10,422 bases of DNA from Gammaproteobacteria bacterium (GTDB lineage Bacteria > Pseudomonadota > Gammaproteobacteria > Methylococcales > UBA2780): positions 1-10,422 of the forward strand of contig QNFJ01000059.1 of NCBI GenBank assembly GCA_003646305.1, in the 5' to 3' direction. The position numbers and the translations under genes are program-made. Shown piece by piece: positions 7,932-10,422 of this stretch (position 1 is the first letter of the stretch; the number at the start of each line of letters is the position of its first letter). The notes below the pieces were generated by a model that was not told where the DNA came from, made no database searches, and worked only from the letters and a program-made list of their open reading frames with translations.

Positions 7932-7953
7932 GATAATAACAACCAGATAAGCA

Positions 7954-8499
7954 ATGGAAATAGCCAAAAATATTTACCTGGTCGGACCAATGGGAACAGG
8001 CAAAACAACGATAGGAAAGCAACTGGCTAAAAAGCTTGAAATTGAATTTTATGATAGTGATTATGAAATTGAAGCGCGAACGGGCGTGGATATTGCCCAC
8101 ATTTTTGATGTTGAAGGTGAAGTGGGTTTTCGGGAGCGTGAGAAAAAAGTCATTGCTGAACTGACCGCGTTAGAAGGGATCGTTATGGCGACGGGTGGTG
8201 GGGCTGTCCTGGATGAAGAGAATAGAGCTTTGTTGGCCGAACATGGATTTGTTGTTTACCTAAAATCATCGGTGGATCACCTGTTAGAGCGGACACGTTA
8301 CGACACTAAACGACCACTCCTTCAGACGGCTAACCCAAGAGAGAAACTAGAAGAATTGATTGCCACTAGAGACCCTCTTTATGAGTCTATTGCTAACTGC
8401 GTTATTGAGACAGGCGGACGTTCAATTAGAGGGGTTTCAAGGAAAATAACCAATAAAATTTTAGCTGCAATGTTCAGTAGATTAATGGGGAAAATATAG
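7954..8499 (+). CDS. aroK: Shikimate kinase I
   Basis: Cytoplasmic enzyme of 181 aa that phosphorylates shikimate to shikimate 3-phosphate with ATP, the fifth step of the shikimate pathway. The Walker A loop is GPMGTGKTT (11-19). The shikimate-binding residues correspond to D36 of the DSD motif (34-36), R60 and the GGG turn (81-83). The lid has KRPLL (119-123) with R120, and R139 in RDPLY completes the substrate site. It resembles E. coli AroK closely over its whole length. It is a few residues longer at the C-terminus because of a tail ending in a basic, hydrophobic stretch (about 170-181). The ATG has only a weak Shine-Dalgarno (AGATAAG), but no other start precedes the P-loop. Its TAG directly abuts the aroB start region, so the two are probably cotranscribed. 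Confidence 0.97.
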   Translation: MEIAKNIYLVGPMGTGKTTIGKQLAKKLEIEFYDSDYEIEARTGVDIAHIFDVEGEVGFREREKKVIAELTALEGIVMATGGGAVLDEENRALLAEHGFVVYLKSSVDHLLERTRYDTKRPLLQTANPREKLEELIATRDPLYESIANCVIETGGRSIRGVSRKITNKILAAMFSRLMGKI

Positions 8500-8502
8500 T
8501 TG

Positions 8503-9591
8503 ATGACAAGCGTCTTAAATGTCGAGCTGGGAACACGAAGTTATCCAATTTTTATCGGAAGAGGTTTGCTGGAAAGGGTAGGTGAGCTTCTGACCGGTAA
8601 GATTGTTTCCAGGCAGGTGGTGGTGGTCACGAATGAAACCATTGCGCCGCTCTACCTGGATAAAGTGACCACGCAGCTTAAAAATTTTGATGTTGAAGTA
8701 GTTATTTTGCCCGACGGCGAACAATTTAAAACGATTAATACCGTTAACCAGATATTTGATGCGCTGATTGCTAAAAAATTCGGACGGAAGGCAACGCTGA
8801 TTGCGTTGGGTGGCGGTGTTGTGGGGGATATGACCGGTTTTGCCGCTGCTTGCTATCAACGAGGTGTGCCGTTTATTCAAATTCCGACGACACTACTTGC
8901 TCAGGTGGACTCTTCTGTCGGCGGCAAAACGGGAGTTAATCACCCCCGGGGAAAGAACATGATTGGTGCCTTTCATCAGCCCGAAGCCGTCTTGATTGAT
9001 ACAGATGTGCTGAATACGCTTGATTCACGACAGTTTAGCGCTGGATTAGCTGAAGTTATAAAATATGGCCTGATTAGAGACCGCTCTTTTTTCCATTGGT
9101 TAGAAGAAAATATCGAACGACTTAATCAGAAAGAAAGCACAACGCTGGCTGAAACAATTAGGCGATGTTGTCAAAGTAAGGCGGATATCGTCGAAGAAGA
9201 TGAGCATGAGAGCGGTGTGAGAGCACTTCTAAACCTGGGGCATACCTTTGGTCATGCAATTGAAACTGGTGAGGGTTACGGTGAATACCTCCATGGAGAG
9301 GCCGTTTCTATCGGGATGTGTATGGCAGCGGATATGTCCCACCGCCTTGGTTGGCTAGAAAAAGACGAAGTTAATCGGATTTCTTCCCTGCTCAAACAGG
9401 CAAACCTCCCGGTCATTCCGCCTGAAACGATGGGCAGAGAACGTTTTATAGAATTAATGGCTGTTGATAAAAAAAATGTGGATGGTCAGCTGCGCCTCAT
9501 TTTACTGAAAGAAATTGGTAGGGCGACTATTACCAGTCAATTTGACCCCTCCACGCTTAATGAGACGCTTGATCTCTATGGAAGAGAATAG
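8503..9591 (+). CDS. aroB: 3-dehydroquinate synthase
   Basis: Cytoplasmic NAD- and divalent-metal-dependent enzyme that converts DAHP to 3-dehydroquinate, the second step of the shikimate pathway. It is 362 aa from the ATG, the same length as E. coli AroB. Visible motifs, numbered from this ATG, are DGEQFKT (71-77), the glycine-rich NAD-binding GGGVVGDMTGFAA (103-115), the phosphate/substrate region PTTLLAQVDSSVGGKTGVNH (128-147) and KNMIGAFHQP (151-160). The metal ligands are E184, H247 (NLGHTFGHA) and H264 (LHGEA). A TTG at 8500, directly after the aroK stop, is also in frame. The purine run GGGGA at 8487-8491 is better spaced for TTG (about 9 nt) than for ATG, so translation could start one codon earlier. 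Its end overlaps the next gene by 14 nt. Confidence 0.97.
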   Translation: MTSVLNVELGTRSYPIFIGRGLLERVGELLTGKIVSRQVVVVTNETIAPLYLDKVTTQLKNFDVEVVILPDGEQFKTINTVNQIFDALIAKKFGRKATLIALGGGVVGDMTGFAAACYQRGVPFIQIPTTLLAQVDSSVGGKTGVNHPRGKNMIGAFHQPEAVLIDTDVLNTLDSRQFSAGLAEVIKYGLIRDRSFFHWLEENIERLNQKESTTLAETIRRCCQSKADIVEEDEHESGVRALLNLGHTFGHAIETGEGYGEYLHGEAVSIGMCMAADMSHRLGWLEKDEVNRISSLLKQANLPVIPPETMGRERFIELMAVDKKNVDGQLRLILLKEIGRATITSQFDPSTLNETLDLYGRE

Positions 9592-10422
9592 TTGGCAACA
9601 ACAAGATAAGCCGGTGGGCTCAACCGGAGCCGAAGGCGCTTCGCCTGAAATTCGGCAAAAATCTATTCTTTTACGCCACCTTCTTCAGAATATCCGAACA
9701 CCGATAGGCTTGCTTGGCTTGCCAGAAACCCAGGTGGACACGATAAAAGCGCTGCAAAAAGAGGTGCATCTTTTTCACACCGTTTCGGTTTTGCGTCCCG
9801 GCCAGGAAACCAGCTTACCCTATGTTTTAGGATTCCTGTTTCATTTGTTGGCTATCAGCGAACAGGAAGTTGCAGGATCTGAACCGGAACAGCTTTTAAA
9901 GCACCACTTGAATATGTTGGGCAGAAAGAGTCAGCTTATATTGCTAATAATTGACTCCGCAAATGAGTTGGAACCTCAGCAGCGACAGCAGTTAATAGAG
10001 CTGGCTGAAAGGCACTCTCAGCTTCGCCTGCTTCTTATCTTAGATGCACCGAAAAGCAAAGCCTGTGGAAATAATGATCTCTGCCTCTTTTCCCTGTCCG
10101 GCCCAAATAAAACGCCGTCTCGAGAGACAAGCTTGCTGCCATTAGAAGCAGAAAATAGAGCATTTAAAATCGTTGGTGGAGCCATTGCGATCCTGTTAGC
10201 AGCGCTTACCGTGACTATAAGTTTCTTGCCAACAGAAGCTACTCAACCAGAAAAAATAGACGAGGCGCTTCCAAAACTGGTGGAACCTCAGCCAGATAAC
10301 GGAATAGTTGACGGAAGCGTGGCGCCCGGCGAGGATTTCTTGCCCGAAAAGCCAGAAGAGATAAAACTTGTTGAGAAAAGTGATCCCGTTGCACTTGTGC
10401 CACCCATTGAAATAACGACAAT
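9578..10422 (+). CDS. DamX-position membrane protein with degenerate AAA-type domain (N-terminal part, cut by window edge)
   Basis: The reading frame is open from ATG 9578 to the right edge (281 codons plus 2 nt) with no stop. It starts inside aroB, overlapping it by 14 nt, and has only a weak Shine-Dalgarno. Residues about 30-157 have the layout of the AAA ATPase domain found in SPOR-family proteins downstream of aroB in Pseudomonas-like genomes. At the Walker A position GLPETQVD (47-54) lacks the Gly, Lys and Thr/Ser; LILLIIDSANEL (120-131) resembles Walker B with D126 kept; LRLLLILDAP (149-158) resembles the following strand. The usual C-terminal lid is missing. One membrane helix (about 197-217) follows, then a Pro/Glu-rich periplasmic linker. 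A C-terminal SPOR domain binding septal peptidoglycan is expected beyond the edge but not seen. The family is inferred from synteny and layout. E. coli DamX occupies this position but has no recognised ATPase domain. Confidence 0.8.
   Translation, partial: MEENSWQQQDKPVGSTGAEGASPEIRQKSILLRHLLQNIRTPIGLLGLPETQVDTIKALQKEVHLFHTVSVLRPGQETSLPYVLGFLFHLLAISEQEVAGSEPEQLLKHHLNMLGRKSQLILLIIDSANELEPQQRQQLIELAERHSQLRLLLILDAPKSKACGNNDLCLFSLSGPNKTPSRETSLLPLEAENRAFKIVGGAIAILLAALTVTISFLPTEATQPEKIDEALPKLVEPQPDNGIVDGSVAPGEDFLPEKPEEIKLVEKSDPVALVPPIEITT

Noticed and set aside
10239..10421. 60-codon open frame on the minus strand at the right edge
   Set aside because: It is antisense to the Pro/Glu-rich linker of the DamX-position gene; a long open frame opposite such codons is expected by composition.
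1..10422. Search for mobile elements, CRISPR arrays, tRNA/rRNA, toxin-antitoxin or defence genes
   Set aside because: None was seen. Nearly all sequence is accounted for by conserved housekeeping and pilus genes, and nothing supports an undescribed system here.

Overview
This window is a conserved gammaproteobacterial chromosomal block: mrcA (divergent), then pilM-pilN-pilO-pilP-pilQ, then aroK-aroB, then the start of a gene in the damX position. The same order surrounds the type IV pilus alignment genes in Pseudomonas and relatives; in enterics it corresponds to mrcA-hofMNOPQ-aroK-aroB-damX. The products resemble non-enteric gammaproteobacterial versions (a full PilMNOPQ set, PilQ with two AMIN domains). 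Base composition looks moderate, in the mid-40s % GC by eye. I cannot name a genus from this.

Layout. Bases 1-183 are non-coding sequence downstream of mrcA. Bases 184-2667 (minus strand) encode a complete bifunctional class A penicillin-binding protein 1A. Bases 2668-2919 are the divergent control region between mrcA and pilM. Bases 2920-7798 (plus strand) hold pilM, pilN, pilO, pilP and pilQ, joined by stop/start overlaps of 1, 4 and 4 nt and then a 16-nt gap, which fits one translationally coupled operon. A strong intrinsic terminator (7826-7857) closes it. After a short AT-rich gap come aroK and aroB, which abut. A 14-nt overlap then leads into a membrane protein gene that starts at 9578, runs off the right edge and has no stop codon in the window.

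How the genes work together. PilM (cytoplasmic actin-like), PilN and PilO (inner-membrane bitopic) and PilP (lipoprotein) form the alignment subcomplex that links the type IV pilus motor to the PilQ secretin in the outer membrane. PBP1A builds and crosslinks the peptidoglycan that this machine crosses. AroK and AroB carry out steps 5 and 2 of the shikimate pathway. The last gene sits where damX-type SPOR-family division proteins are found, and it carries a remnant of an AAA/P-loop ATPase domain in front of a single membrane segment.

Novelty. I see no mobile element, CRISPR array, RNA gene, toxin-antitoxin pair, defence gene or undescribed system. The most interesting item is the partial gene at the right edge, whose ATPase domain appears to have lost its Walker A residues. 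The remaining observations concern start-site choice and operon organisation.
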